The notes: a model not told the origin generated them from the sequence alone. A stretch of 35,610 nucleotides of DNA from Ignavibacteria bacterium GWF2_33_9 (GCA_001804565.1 MHAC01000055.1:8909-44518), one strand, 5' to 3'; positions 9,772-20,693 are shown, counted from the first letter of the stretch. Numbers and translations are program-made.

Positions 9772-12609
9772 TTAGAAAGGACGGATATAATAAGTAAGAG
9801 TTAATAATCCGTATCTTTTGAGAGCGAGCGTATTAATATCTTCGAAATAAGAATCTGTAACATTACGGGAAATACTCTTTGTTTGGTCGAAAATATCAAA
9901 AACCTGGAATTTCAAATCGAAATTATTTTTATATAAAGCACGATTACCCAAGCCAAAGTTCGTGATGAACAAATCCTGATTATATCCATCGGAATAACCG
10001 GTTGTATAAAGATAATTGAAGTCAAGATTAACGAAAAATCCTGCAAAGAGAGTCAAATTGAATCTCGCAAAGGATGTTAAACTGTAGTAAGTGGAATTCA
10101 GTGCTTGCTGAACGGTATTGGATACATCGTTGATAGTTCCGCTAATTCCAATAGAAAAGTCCAAATTTTCCGAAATATTACTATTCAAATCCAAACCGCT
10201 TGTGTAAGCATAATTTTCAGTAGTATTTTCCATATGATTTACCAAACCGGGAGTTTCAGTATAAGTGAATCCAAGATTTGTGTTCAAAGTACTTTTGATG
10301 AAATCAAGAGGCATACTGAAAGTGGAATAAGTACGGCTTGTAAGTTGTCTTCCGAAGTTACCCGGGATGATAATTTGAGCCCCTTTCATCACTTCATAAC
10401 CATTAATGGTCATTGGACCTTGTGCAATAAAAGTTTGATTGGAAATATAATTATCGGTATAAGATAAATAAGTCATCAAGAAGAATGAATTTCTATTATC
10501 ATTAAAAATTGTGAATAATCGGGAAAACAAAGTATAAGAAAGTTGTTGCTCCAACTCAGGATTACCCGTTGTAATCTGCAATGGATTGGAATTATCCACA
10601 ACAGAACTCAACTGCGAAATTGACGGTATTTGAGTGCTGGTGTAAAAGTGCATTCTCAAGTCGGTAGCTTTGCTGAATTTATAGCTCATTCTCACATAAG
10701 GCAGGAAATTATTATAATCTCTATTAATCAGCAAAGGATTTATATCAGTTTTATCATTTTCAAAATTAGTGAACTGATAATTCAATGTAGTATTAAGTTC
10801 GAATTTTCCAATGTCCAATCTGTACCCTAAACCAACTTTTTGATTAATTGTCTTTGAAACAGCAAAATTGGTAAGTGCAGAATCAATTTTATCGTATAAT
10901 CCGGTTAATTCATTGTAAGAAAAGAGAGAACGATCTTCATTGTCCCTGCTGTATTCGGCATAATAAGAAAGAGATAATTGCGACATATCTCCCAAAGGCT
11001 CAGTGAACATTGCCCTTCCGGAATGTGAATACCCGTGAGTTAAATTATTATTCAATTGCTGAACTGAATCATAAAGCACATATTGGTTGAAATAATCTGA
11101 AGTGAGCGAATTTAAATAAGTATCTCCGGAATTATCATTGAAAGCATTATTGTATTCAAAAGAAAAAGTTCTGCCTTTTTCTGCAAACTTATGTCTATAA
11201 AGCACTTCGTTAGAAATATTATATCCGGAATAATCTGAATTTGTTTTGGAATTTGCACTATTCAAACTATCAGTTGTCATATCTATTAATGTCTGACCTA
11301 AATTAGTCCCAGTCTGATTATAAATATAATCGGTAGATTGGATATTAGCCCTTGGACGGATTATGAAAGAATTGCTCGAATCCAAATCCCAAGTGATTTT
11401 TCCATTAATTCTTTGATTTAAGTTATGAGTTAAATTATCGCTGATTTGTCTGTAAAAGAAGTTTGTATCACCTTCAATATAATACTGTCTGTTCAAATCT
11501 TCCTGATTATTATTATCAGTATAATTCACAAAATAACTACCTGTAATTTCGAATTTTTCACCCCATTTATCAGAATAATTTATTCCTGTTGCATGAGTAG
11601 TAGTGAGGCCGCCTAAATTACCTACGAAGAAACTGCCGAATGAAGACCATGGACCATGCGAAGGTCTTTGCACAAAAGTTGAACTTGTTGAACTAATTCT
11701 TTGGAACATGCTTCTTCTGCCTGCACTCATTCTTCCACCGGAACCGAAAAGTCCGATAATATCCTGAAAATTGAAATTCTGCTGATTAATATTATTCGAC
11801 ATTCCAAGAATTGAAAGTCGCATATCTCCTTTCATCATAGTGTAAGATCCGCCTGCTGTATATTTATCTTGATAACCATAACCACCGTAAATTTTGCCAT
11901 ATCCTAAAGTTCCGCCTTTTGTGAGTAAATTCATGGCTTTGTAACGAGTACCATCGTCAAATCCTGAAAATTCGGCCTGGTCACTCATTTTGTCGAAAAT
12001 TTGAACTTTATCAATAACTTCCGCAGGAATATTACGCATAGCCATCATCGGGTCATCTCCGAAATACTGGCGACCATTCACCAGCACTTCCTTCACGTCT
12101 TCACCATGTGCTTTAATGTTGCCGGAGCTTTCCACCTGAACACCGGGAATTTTCTTAACGAGTTCTTCAGTAACTGCATTTGGTTGAGTTTTGATAGCTC
12201 CGGAATTGAATTCTGTGGTATCGCCCTTGATTTCTGCTCGTATCATATTATCAACAACTTCCACTGATTTCATCTTTACCGCATCCGGTTCGATTTCAAT
12301 AGTACCTAATTCAATAATTTCACTGCCTGCAGGCATAATATTCTTGTAAATCGTGATATATCCTACAAAAGTGATTTTGAGATTATATCCTCCCATCGGG
12401 AGATTTTCAATTTTGAACTTACCATCTTTGTCTGTGTATTCACCACGAATCAAAGTTGTATCACGTTTGGACTGTACACTTATGGAAGCACTTTTCAAAG
12501 GTTTATTTGTTGATTTATCAATAACTTTACCTGTTACGGTGAAATCCTTGGCAAAAGAAAAACTTGCACTAAAAACAAGCATTAATAAAAGGATTAGTAT
12601 TCTTTTCAT
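9772..12609 (-). CDS. Outer-membrane beta-barrel protein with carboxypeptidase-regulatory-like N-terminus
   Basis: Signal peptide, FTVTGKVIDKSTNKPLKSASISVQS domain, VTEELVKKIPGVQVESSGNIKAHGEDVKEVLVNGRQYFGDDP plug-like segment, long beta-barrel. Confidence 0.88.
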   Translation of the reverse strand: MKRILILLLMLVFSASFSFAKDFTVTGKVIDKSTNKPLKSASISVQSKRDTTLIRGEYTDKDGKFKIENLPMGGYNLKITFVGYITIYKNIMPAGSEIIELGTIEIEPDAVKMKSVEVVDNMIRAEIKGDTTEFNSGAIKTQPNAVTEELVKKIPGVQVESSGNIKAHGEDVKEVLVNGRQYFGDDPMMAMRNIPAEVIDKVQIFDKMSDQAEFSGFDDGTRYKAMNLLTKGGTLGYGKIYGGYGYQDKYTAGGSYTMMKGDMRLSILGMSNNINQQNFNFQDIIGLFGSGGRMSAGRRSMFQRISSTSSTFVQRPSHGPWSSFGSFFVGNLGGLTTTHATGINYSDKWGEKFEITGSYFVNYTDNNNQEDLNRQYYIEGDTNFFYRQISDNLTHNLNQRINGKITWDLDSSNSFIIRPRANIQSTDYIYNQTGTNLGQTLIDMTTDSLNSANSKTNSDYSGYNISNEVLYRHKFAEKGRTFSFEYNNAFNDNSGDTYLNSLTSDYFNQYVLYDSVQQLNNNLTHGYSHSGRAMFTEPLGDMSQLSLSYYAEYSRDNEDRSLFSYNELTGLYDKIDSALTNFAVSKTINQKVGLGYRLDIGKFELNTTLNYQFTNFENDKTDINPLLINRDYNNFLPYVRMSYKFSKATDLRMHFYTSTQIPSISQLSSVVDNSNPLQITTGNPELEQQLSYTLFSRLFTIFNDNRNSFFLMTYLSYTDNYISNQTFIAQGPMTINGYEVMKGAQIIIPGNFGRQLTSRTYSTFSMPLDFIKSTLNTNLGFTYTETPGLVNHMENTTENYAYTSGLDLNSNISENLDFSIGISGTINDVSNTVQQALNSTYYSLTSFARFNLTLFAGFFVNLDFNYLYTTGYSDGYNQDLFITNFGLGNRALYKNNFDLKFQVFDIFDQTKSISRNVTDSYFEDINTLALKRYGLLTLTYYIRPF

Positions 12610-12746
12610 ATTTAAATTTATTTGACGTGTTTAAAATTCCACAATTAGACGTTAAAATGGATTTCAAAGTTTAATCAAATTTCAAACGATTTGTTCGTCT
12701 TATTATAAATCAATTTAGTAAATAATATTAATTAAGAACTTAAGAA

Positions 12747-14060
12747 ATGGAAAATTTGGTTAATATACCCCTTTGGGCGGGGATTCCTTTTGTGCTTATG
12801 CTTGCTTCGATTGCAGTCTTACCTCTTGCCGCTCACGAATTTTGGGAACATAATAAAAACAAACTAATTATATCTTTGGTACTTGGTATTCCAACAGCTA
12901 TCTGGTTAATTGCCGGCGGCTTGATACACGAATTGGAACATTCCATTCTATTCGATTATGTGCCATTTGTGATATTGCTTGGTGCACTTTTTGTTATTAC
13001 CGGAGGAATTTTTGTCGATGGAGATATAGAAGCAACTCCAAGGAATAATGTGATTTTACTGGCGATTGGAGGTGTTCTTGCATCATTCATGGGAACCACC
13101 GGTGCTGCAATGCTTTTGATACGTCCATTGCTGAAAATAAATTTTGAACGAGAAAACAAAGTGCACTCAGTTCTGTTTTTTATTGCAATAGTTGCAAATG
13201 CAGGCGGACTTCTCACTCCAATTGGCGATCCACCGCTTTTTATGCTTTATTTGCGTGGTGTTCCTTTCGATTGGTTTTTCCATCTTTTACCGGAATGGTT
13301 ATTCACAAATTTGGTTCTTCTCATAATTTACTATATATACGATACTTTGCAATATCACAAAGAACCGCCAGTGTTAATTGAATTTGACAAAGCAAATATA
13401 ACTCCTTTGAGTATTAAAGGTAATCTGAATTTTCTCTGGTTAATTGGTGTTGTGCTCTCAGTAGCATTTATTAATAAAAATATGATACCTGAACTTGGTG
13501 CAAATAAAATATATGAATTTTCACGTGAAATTGTAATCTTATTAATGGTTACATTTTCTTTGATTTTCACTAAAAAATCTATACATATATCAAATAAATT
13601 TACCTGGGAACCAATTAAAGAAGTTGCGTACTTATTCTTGGGAATATTCATCACAATGGTTCCAGTATTGCTTTATCTTGAAGAAAATGCAGCTCAATTA
13701 GGAGTGAATCATCCGGTTCAATTTTATTATGCATCCGGTTTCCTGAGTTCATTCCTCGATAATACTCCGACAGCTGTAACATTTTATTCGCTTGGCGTTG
13801 GTTTAGTACACAAAATGCCTCAATTATTCGAAGGATTACCGCTAATTGCAGGTGTGCCGGAACATTTGCTGGCAGCAATTTCAACTGCTTCAGTTATTTT
13901 TGGTGCAATGACTTATATTGGAAATGGGCCGAATTTCATGGTAAAATCTATTGCTGAAGAACAAAAAATCAATATGCCGCATTTTTTCCAGTATATGTAT
14001 AAGTTTTCTTTGATTGTTCTGCTCCCGATTTATATTATAATTCAACTTCTTTTCATATAG
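12747..14060 (+). CDS. NhaD-type Na+/H+ antiporter (ion transporter superfamily)
   Basis: Multiple TM segments; ATPRNNVILLAIGGVLASFMGTTGAAMLLIRPLL, NAGGLLTPIGDPPLFMLYLRGVPF, FLDNTPTAVTFY, GAMTYIGNGPNFMVKSIAE. Confidence 0.85.
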   Translation: MENLVNIPLWAGIPFVLMLASIAVLPLAAHEFWEHNKNKLIISLVLGIPTAIWLIAGGLIHELEHSILFDYVPFVILLGALFVITGGIFVDGDIEATPRNNVILLAIGGVLASFMGTTGAAMLLIRPLLKINFERENKVHSVLFFIAIVANAGGLLTPIGDPPLFMLYLRGVPFDWFFHLLPEWLFTNLVLLIIYYIYDTLQYHKEPPVLIEFDKANITPLSIKGNLNFLWLIGVVLSVAFINKNMIPELGANKIYEFSREIVILLMVTFSLIFTKKSIHISNKFTWEPIKEVAYLFLGIFITMVPVLLYLEENAAQLGVNHPVQFYYASGFLSSFLDNTPTAVTFYSLGVGLVHKMPQLFEGLPLIAGVPEHLLAAISTASVIFGAMTYIGNGPNFMVKSIAEEQKINMPHFFQYMYKFSLIVLLPIYIIIQLLFI

Positions 14061-14068
14061 GTGATTTA

Positions 14069-15211
14069 ATGCAATATCCAATTACACTCGGAGTTTTAGG
14101 TGGTGGTCAATTAGCGAAAATGCTTGCTTCCGAAGCATATCGTATGGGTATGAATATATCAATAATTGAAAATGGATATAATTCCCCGGCAGGTGAAATG
14201 ACCAAATCGGACTTTGGACTCGGCTGGAATAATCGTGAAGAATTGGATAAATTCATTGATTCAGCAGACTTAATTACTTTGGAAAATGAATTTATAGACC
14301 CTGATATATTGGAATATATTGAACAATCTAAACCTGTTTTTCCATCAGCAAAAACATTAAGGCAAATTCAAGATAAATTTATTCAGAAAACTGTCTTCAG
14401 CTCTGCTGGTGTAGCAGTTCCCGAATTCGAGAAATTAGACACTTTGGAAGATACATTTCTTTTTGGTGAAAAACATGGTTTTCCTTATGTAATCAAATCC
14501 CGCAAAATGGGATATGACGGATACGGCAATGCAACAATATATAATAATGATGATGCAAAAGAAGCATGGGATAAATTTAAAGCAACTTCTAACCGCAGCG
14601 ACCTTTATGCAGAAGAATTTGTAGATTTCACAACAGAACTTGCAGTTATGATTGCACGAAATCAATCCGGTGAAGTGGAAGTATATCCCGTTGTGGAAAC
14701 GATACAGAGAAATCATATATGCAATGAAGTAATTGCTCCTGCTAGAATTCCTGAAAGTGCCAAAGAACAAGCAATTCAATTTGCTAAAAAATGTGTTGAA
14801 ACAATTGACGGAATCGGAATTTTCGGTATTGAATTTTTCCTAACAAATGATAATCAGATTTTAGTGAATGAAATTGCCCCTCGTCCGCATAATACAGGTC
14901 ACTACACAATCGAAGCATGCGAAACATCGCAATATGAAAATGCTATTCGTGCAGTTGCGAACTTACCATTAGGCAGTTCAAAAATGATTCGACCAGGAGC
15001 AGCAATGGTAAATCTGCTGGGAACACGCTCCGGTTCTTCAGCTCCAAGTGAAGTAAATGAGCTTTTTGCAATGCGGAATGTGAGTTTGCACCTCTATCAT
15101 AAAAAGGATTGCAGAGTCGGAAGAAAAATGGGACATATCACTGTATTAGGTGATTCCCCTGATGAAGCATACTCCAGGGCAATGGAAGCATTCGGAAAAT
15201 TCCAATTCTAA
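14069..15211 (+). CDS. purK: 5-(carboxyamino)imidazole ribonucleotide synthase
   Basis: LGVLGGGQLAKMLASEAYRMG start, ATP-grasp features, NEIAPRPHNTGHYTIEACETSQYENAIRAV. Confidence 0.95.
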   Translation: MQYPITLGVLGGGQLAKMLASEAYRMGMNISIIENGYNSPAGEMTKSDFGLGWNNREELDKFIDSADLITLENEFIDPDILEYIEQSKPVFPSAKTLRQIQDKFIQKTVFSSAGVAVPEFEKLDTLEDTFLFGEKHGFPYVIKSRKMGYDGYGNATIYNNDDAKEAWDKFKATSNRSDLYAEEFVDFTTELAVMIARNQSGEVEVYPVVETIQRNHICNEVIAPARIPESAKEQAIQFAKKCVETIDGIGIFGIEFFLTNDNQILVNEIAPRPHNTGHYTIEACETSQYENAIRAVANLPLGSSKMIRPGAAMVNLLGTRSGSSAPSEVNELFAMRNVSLHLYHKKDCRVGRKMGHITVLGDSPDEAYSRAMEAFGKFQF

Positions 15212-15305
15212 ATTATCTTTGTTGATAATTAAGTGGAAAACTGAATAAATATCGTAGAAAAGCAAGTGAATTATATCAGGAAAACTATTAATATTTGTGG
15301 AAATC

Positions 15306-15752
15306 TTAATCCCATTTTTGAATTTCTATAATATTTCCTTCAGGGTCAGCAACATAAGTAAATGTAAGTATGCCGACTCCTTCCACTTCATGACTGACTA
15401 TTTCTCCAACTTCCCTACCGCCATTTTGCAGGACTTTTTCAACAAGAGAATTAACATCATCAGTCAAGAAAGCAATATGCCGTAAGCCTTTTTTATTAGC
15501 TGTCATAAATGGTTCTGGTGTGGTCGAATTATATGTATAAATTTCTAATGTTGGACCATTAATATCAGAACCCGGCAAACGCAAGTGGCATCCATGCAAA
15601 TGCGCATCAGCAATACCAACACCTTCAGAAATCCATTCACCCGTTATATCCCTTTCGGGGGGAACAAATTTGCAGTCGAAAACATTGATATAAAATTGAG
15701 CGATTTTCTTCCAATCCACTGCTATTATATTTGTGTGAACGTATTTAATCAT
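15306..15752 (-). CDS. VOC (glyoxalase/bleomycin resistance) family protein
   Basis: IAVDWKKIAQFYINVFDCKFV... GLRHIAFLTDDVNSLVEKVLQNGG... YVADPEGNIIEIQ. Confidence 0.88.
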   Translation of the reverse strand: MIKYVHTNIIAVDWKKIAQFYINVFDCKFVPPERDITGEWISEGVGIADAHLHGCHLRLPGSDINGPTLEIYTYNSTTPEPFMTANKKGLRHIAFLTDDVNSLVEKVLQNGGREVGEIVSHEVEGVGILTFTYVADPEGNIIEIQKWD

Positions 15753-15941
15753 TTTGTTTTAATAATTTAATTGTTAATTTTTCATTGTTTACAAAAATGT
15801 GGAAAATACTGAAATTTCAGTTGATAATCCAGTTAAGTCAACGTTGAAAATATGTATTTGTTGTGTATAATTAAATTATATTAGTCGAAAACTATATGGA
15901 AAAAAGATGGAAAAGTGAATTTCCAAAGTGGATAATTCACC

Positions 15942-16544
15942 TTAGTCCAGGGTAATCTTACCTTCAATAATTAACTGAATAGTTTCCGCATATATTTTAT
16001 GCTCTTCTGCGAGTACTCTTTCCGCAAGTGATTCAGGTGTATCGTCAGGCATAACCGGGATTTTTCTTTGGAGCAGAATTTTTCCATTATCGTAGATCTC
16101 ATCAACAATATGCACAGTCGGTCCGGATTCAGTTTCGCCTGCAGCTATCACAGCATTATGTACATTCATTCCAAACATACCTTTTCCCCCGAATTTTGGA
16201 AGTAAGGCAGGATGAATATTCAAAATCCTGTTACGATAAGCCTTTATAATTTCCAAAGGAATCATTTTCATATATCCAGCCAAAATAATTAAATCAACAG
16301 AATATAATTTTAATGTTTTGAGAATTTCATTAATGTAGTCAGATTCATTTTCAAATAATTTTTGGCTGATATGAATTCCGGGAATGCCTTCATTTATCGC
16401 TCTCTGGAGCGCCATTGAGTCGGAATTATTCGAGATTATGCACACTACTTCTGCAGCTAAATTGCCGCTTTTTGATGCTTCAATAATTGATTGCATATTG
16501 GAACCACCATGTGAAGCAAATACTGCAAGTTTCAATTTATTCAT
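15942..16544 (-). CDS. purN: Phosphoribosylglycinamide formyltransferase
   Basis: LAVFASHGGSNMQSIIEA, LIILAGYMKMIP, ILNIHPALLPKFGGKGMFGMNVHNAVIAAGETESGPTVHIVDEIYDNG. Confidence 0.95.
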   Translation of the reverse strand: MNKLKLAVFASHGGSNMQSIIEASKSGNLAAEVVCIISNNSDSMALQRAINEGIPGIHISQKLFENESDYINEILKTLKLYSVDLIILAGYMKMIPLEIIKAYRNRILNIHPALLPKFGGKGMFGMNVHNAVIAAGETESGPTVHIVDEIYDNGKILLQRKIPVMPDDTPESLAERVLAEEHKIYAETIQLIIEGKITLD

Positions 16545-16639
16545 AATTTTGTATTCCGATAATTTATATTTGTCAATTTTACTAAAAGCTAAATTAATAT
16601 TTTTTACAATATATTTTACTCAAAAAAGATAATTAATCA

Positions 16640-17239
16640 ATGGAAAAAAACATAAACTTATTGAATATAAACAAGGAATTAGTTCTTGCTTCTGCTTCTC
16701 CAAGAAGACAAAAGCTGCTTAAACTTTTTGGAGTGGACTTCAAAATTTCACCTGCAGAAATTGATGAGGATAATTTTTCATCAACTTTACCAAACGAAAT
16801 TGTAATGGAATTATCTTCAAAAAAAGCATTAGCAGTTGCCGAAAAATTTGATGATGCAATTATTATAGGTTCAGACACGATAGTATGGCTGGATGGAAAA
16901 TTGCTTTCCAAACCTGCTGATGAAGCAGATGCTTTCCGAATCTTATCTGAATTAAGCGGACGCACACATAAAGTATTCACCGGAATTACAGTATTGGATT
17001 CAAAAAGTGCGAAGATCTTAAATGATTTTACAGAGACTGAAGTAACTTTTCGTGAAATATCGGATGAAGAAAAGCTCGCATATATTGCAACAGGTTCACC
17101 AATGGATAAAGCCGGAGCATACGGTATTCAGGATGATTTCGGAGCAGTTTTTGTAAAAAAAATAACCGGCTGTTACTATAATATAGTTGGACTGCCGGTT
17201 TCTCAGCTTTATGATTTATTAAAAGAAATTATAAGTTAA
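16640..17239 (+). CDS. maf: Maf family nucleotide pyrophosphatase
   Basis: LVLASASPRRQKLLKLFG, IIGSDTIVWLDGKLLSKP, SGRTHKVFTGITV, GAYGIQ. Confidence 0.93.
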   Translation: MEKNINLLNINKELVLASASPRRQKLLKLFGVDFKISPAEIDEDNFSSTLPNEIVMELSSKKALAVAEKFDDAIIIGSDTIVWLDGKLLSKPADEADAFRILSELSGRTHKVFTGITVLDSKSAKILNDFTETEVTFREISDEEKLAYIATGSPMDKAGAYGIQDDFGAVFVKKITGCYYNIVGLPVSQLYDLLKEIIS

Positions 17240-17240
17240 T

Positions 17241-17771
17241 TTATTTGCTTTCCTTTTCCTTTTCGAGCAAATCTTTAATTTGTTTATATATTTCTACTTC
17301 GCCACCTTCAGCATAACCGCTATGTTCCCAAACGATTTCGCCCTTTGAGTTTACCAGAAATGTATGCGGCGGATTGGTCACATTCATTGCTCTTTTCAAT
17401 TCCGAATTTTCATCAAGGTAAAATTCAAAAGTCCACTTACGACCTTTCACGAAAGGTGCAACTTTTTTGGAAGTTCTTGTATCATCAATAGAGATAGCGA
17501 TGAGTTTCACACCGGTTTCTTCTTGCCATTTCGGATATACTTTATCCAAATTGGTTAATTCTCTAACACAAGGCACACACCAAGTTGCCCAAAAGTCTAT
17601 CAGTATAGGTTTCCCATCGTTATTGAATTCATTTGCATTGATCTTTTTCCCTAATAAATCAGTGACTGTAACTTTAGGGAGTTCTTTTGCGTTTATTGTA
17701 TATGTATTTTGGATATTTATTACTAATAGTAATATAATAACAGAAATTGATATGTTTAAGAATTTTTTCAT
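17241..17771 (-). CDS. TlpA/ResA-like thioredoxin-fold protein
   Basis: Signal peptide; KPILIDFWATWCVPCVREL CXXC motif; LVNSKGEIVWEHSGY. Confidence 0.9.
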   Translation of the reverse strand: MKKFLNISISVIILLLVINIQNTYTINAKELPKVTVTDLLGKKINANEFNNDGKPILIDFWATWCVPCVRELTNLDKVYPKWQEETGVKLIAISIDDTRTSKKVAPFVKGRKWTFEFYLDENSELKRAMNVTNPPHTFLVNSKGEIVWEHSGYAEGGEVEIYKQIKDLLEKEKESK

Positions 17772-17815
17772 AAATTTACATTTTTAAAAAAACAAAATTA
17801 ATAAAATCGGAGTTA

Positions 17816-18553
17816 ATGATGAAAAAAATATACATCATATTAAGTTCATTACTTGTAATTTTCCTTTTTTCCGGGACGATTCAAGCACAAAATTTATATA
17901 TTTCAGGTGAAAATGAACTATCTTCTTCAAAAGATATTAATGAAGATTGGGAAATTATATTGTATTCTTCAATTGGGAACCAATCAAGCAGTGATATTAC
18001 TTCAAAAGTTAAAATTCACGTTGAAGAAATGACGACCGGTCATAATTATGCTATATGCTGGGGTATTAATTGCTTGCCTTCAACATCGGATTTTGATTGG
18101 GATAAAAGTGACGAATTTGTTATTAATGCAAATTCTATAACTTCAATGGGTACTTTTTCTGCACATTATTATTGTACCGATTATGTCAGCGACCCTATTC
18201 CCGGAAAAGGTGTTCTTGTTTTTACTTTTTATAATGTAAATAATCCCGATGATAATTGTACTTTAAAAGGTACTTTCATCTTCACTGATGGAGGTTCTGT
18301 TTCCGAAACTTACTCAATTCCTTCTGTAAATGTGAATTATACAAATGATAATATTCTTTCTGTTTCAGCAGAAAATTCAGATAATTATCAATTAAGTATT
18401 TTTGATCTAAATGGTGTTCAAGTTGCAAATGCTAATTTCAGCACTTCTTATTCAGGGAATTTCAATAATTTACAAAAAGGTGTATATTTCTATACAATCT
18501 TGGATTCCCAAGGCAAATTTGCTGCAAAAGGTAAAATCCTTACTGAAAAATAA
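17816..18553 (+). CDS. Secreted protein with T9SS type A-like C-terminal sorting domain
   Basis: Signal peptide; C-terminus YQLSIFDLNGVQVANANFSTSYSGNFNNLQKGVYFYTILDSQGKFAAKGKIL. Confidence 0.75.
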   Translation: MMKKIYIILSSLLVIFLFSGTIQAQNLYISGENELSSSKDINEDWEIILYSSIGNQSSSDITSKVKIHVEEMTTGHNYAICWGINCLPSTSDFDWDKSDEFVINANSITSMGTFSAHYYCTDYVSDPIPGKGVLVFTFYNVNNPDDNCTLKGTFIFTDGGSVSETYSIPSVNVNYTNDNILSVSAENSDNYQLSIFDLNGVQVANANFSTSYSGNFNNLQKGVYFYTILDSQGKFAAKGKILTEK

Positions 18554-18583
18554 GTTTTTTACTGATAACAAATATCTAAAAAT

Positions 18584-18618
18584 TACCGGTTAAGTCAAAT
18601 TAATCGGTATTTTTTTTC
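18584..18618 (+). terminator. Rho-independent terminator
   Basis: TACCGGTTAA/TTAATCGGTA stem (one G-T) followed by T-run. Confidence 0.7.
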
Positions 18619-18649
18619 TTAATTTAGCATATATAATAGGTGCAATATT

Positions 18650-19342
18650 ATGAAGAAAGTAATTTCATTAATTTTGATTTCAATCAGTTTCTTCTTTCTT
18701 TCCTGCGATTCAATCTTCGCACCCGAAGAACCTAATGAACTTAATGGCGATACAAATACTAAAATTGGCGAAGTTGGCAATACTTTTACTCTTGGGATTA
18801 ATGTTGATGGTAAATATATTCCGACAAATGAAAATTGCTATGTGAAAGATAATGATAAAGGAATTTGCACAATTCATCTTGAAATAAATATTAATGAAAT
18901 CTCAGCCAATAATAAGAATATTATACCTTTAATCGAAGAGATGATTAAATTCAATCCCAAAATTACAATGGATGACTCCGGCAATGTAGCGGCTGATTTC
19001 AAAGTAAAAATCACTTCCGAAGGTCTTCAGGATTTCTTTTTTAGTGAAAAAGGTAATGCCTTCACTTTAGTGAAATATAATTGCGAAAAAGGTGATGAGT
19101 ACATTATAGAGCAATCTGGCGGTAATAAAATTACTCGTAGAGTAACAGAAGTGTCAGAGGAAGATACTTTCCAGTATGGATTTTGGTTAATTAAAATATT
19201 CAGAATTGAACAAGATTTAGGTATTCCGGGAGTAAGCAAGATATTATATGATGCAAATAATAAATTCGGACTAGTTCATGTGAAATTTATTTTCGATGAT
19301 GACTCATACTTCGAAAGTTTCATTTTTCCGGAAAAATACTAA
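18650..19342 (+). CDS. Hypothetical lipoprotein
   Basis: Lipobox-like SISFFFLSCDS signal; remainder not recognised. Confidence 0.65.
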   Translation: MKKVISLILISISFFFLSCDSIFAPEEPNELNGDTNTKIGEVGNTFTLGINVDGKYIPTNENCYVKDNDKGICTIHLEININEISANNKNIIPLIEEMIKFNPKITMDDSGNVAADFKVKITSEGLQDFFFSEKGNAFTLVKYNCEKGDEYIIEQSGGNKITRRVTEVSEEDTFQYGFWLIKIFRIEQDLGIPGVSKILYDANNKFGLVHVKFIFDDDSYFESFIFPEKY

Positions 19343-19412
19343 TTGGAAGAATATTTATATATAATATGATTGATTTTATTATGAACTTTTTTCTGTATTT
19401 TTTTTACTTTTA

Positions 19413-20693
19413 TTACTCTATCTTCATAAACTTTATAGGTTTTGACTGATTATTAAATTTCAGGAAATAAATTCCTGCTGGTAAAAATGAGACGTCAATA
19501 TTTTGTAGAGAAGATTCATGCATTATCTCTACGGATAAAACTCTATTTCCAAAAATATCGAATATCTCGAATTTCACAGAGCCTTCAGGAATTTGAGAAA
19601 GCGAAAATGTCGAAAAAACAGGATTTGGGTAAAATTGTAAATCGGAATTATAATTGGAAATTATATCTTTCACACCAACCACACCACCTTTTCGATACAC
19701 AGCTAATCCTCCTCCGTATGTTCCTATCCATTTATTTCCATAATTATCAATTGCTAATGAATATACATTATCATTAGGCAATGGTGAATTCAATGTATCT
19801 ATCCCGGTCCAATTAATTAAATCACTTGAATATGCTAATCCACCCATTGGTACCTCAAGAGATAACCAAATATTATTATTAATATCAAAATCAATATCCA
19901 TAATATCTCTTGTATAAAATGAATTATCCTTATATACTGTCCAAGTTGTGTCTCTATCAAAAGTGAATAATTTTGTAAGTCCTAAATATACAAATCCGTT
20001 TTTATCTATTTTCAGGGAATTCAAAAATTTATTCTTTGGTAATAGAGAATTTGAAGAATTGTATAATTGCCAGGAATCTTGTCCATAAACTTTAATTAAT
20101 TCTGACGTTGTGGTTATCCATGTATTACCATCAATGTCAAAATCAATACCTGTAATATATTGACTTTTCATTGGACAATATGTGGAGTCATAGGTTACCC
20201 AATTTGAATAATCATCGAATTTACTTACACCTCCAAATTTTGTGCCTATATAGATATTATCATTTTTGTCTATCGAGATAATAGAAGTTTGATTATCACA
20301 TAATTGAGAATTACTAGTATTGTAATAAGTCCAATTTTGGTCATCTAACTTTGCCAAACCTTTTGTATAAAATCCAATCCATTTATTGTTTTTACTGTCT
20401 ATTGCGATTGTTTTTACAGAACTTGATGGTAAACCTGCATTTTCTTTTGTATAAATAGTCCATGTTGTACCACCATCAAATTTTGCAAGTCCGTCTCCAG
20501 TTGCGATCCATTTATTTCCTGTACTATCAATTTCTACATCCCAAATGAAATTGCTTGGTAATGGAGAATTCTCAGTATTATATAATATCCATTCAGGATT
20601 CTCAGCTTTTGAATTAACAATGGACGCAAACAAAAATAATATTACCCACGAAGTAAATCGTGGGTTTTTAATTTTATTTTTCACACTTATCAT
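19413..20693 (-). CDS. Secreted beta-propeller (two-component-regulator-propeller type) protein with T9SS sorting domain
   Basis: Repeated NKWIATGDGLAKFDG / NKWIGFYTKGLAKLDD / NKWIGTYGGGLAVY repeats; C-terminal FYPNPVFSTFSLSQIPEGSVKFEIFDIFGNRVLS...GIYFLKF. ORF track opens at 20780; internal Met (MISVKNKIKNPRF..., signal peptide) at 20693 more likely. Confidence 0.8.
   Translation of the reverse strand: MISVKNKIKNPRFTSWVILFLFASIVNSKAENPEWILYNTENSPLPSNFIWDVEIDSTGNKWIATGDGLAKFDGGTTWTIYTKENAGLPSSSVKTIAIDSKNNKWIGFYTKGLAKLDDQNWTYYNTSNSQLCDNQTSIISIDKNDNIYIGTKFGGVSKFDDYSNWVTYDSTYCPMKSQYITGIDFDIDGNTWITTTSELIKVYGQDSWQLYNSSNSLLPKNKFLNSLKIDKNGFVYLGLTKLFTFDRDTTWTVYKDNSFYTRDIMDIDFDINNNIWLSLEVPMGGLAYSSDLINWTGIDTLNSPLPNDNVYSLAIDNYGNKWIGTYGGGLAVYRKGGVVGVKDIISNYNSDLQFYPNPVFSTFSLSQIPEGSVKFEIFDIFGNRVLSVEIMHESSLQNIDVSFLPAGIYFLKFNNQSKPIKFMKIE

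Noticed and set aside
14435-14779. 114-aa minus-strand ORF inside purK, plus many similar antisense ORFs (12353-12625, 31335-31709, 31717-32061, 30816-31304)
   Set aside because: Overlap strongly supported genes on the opposite strand; Cys/Phe/Ile-rich antisense translation with no motifs.
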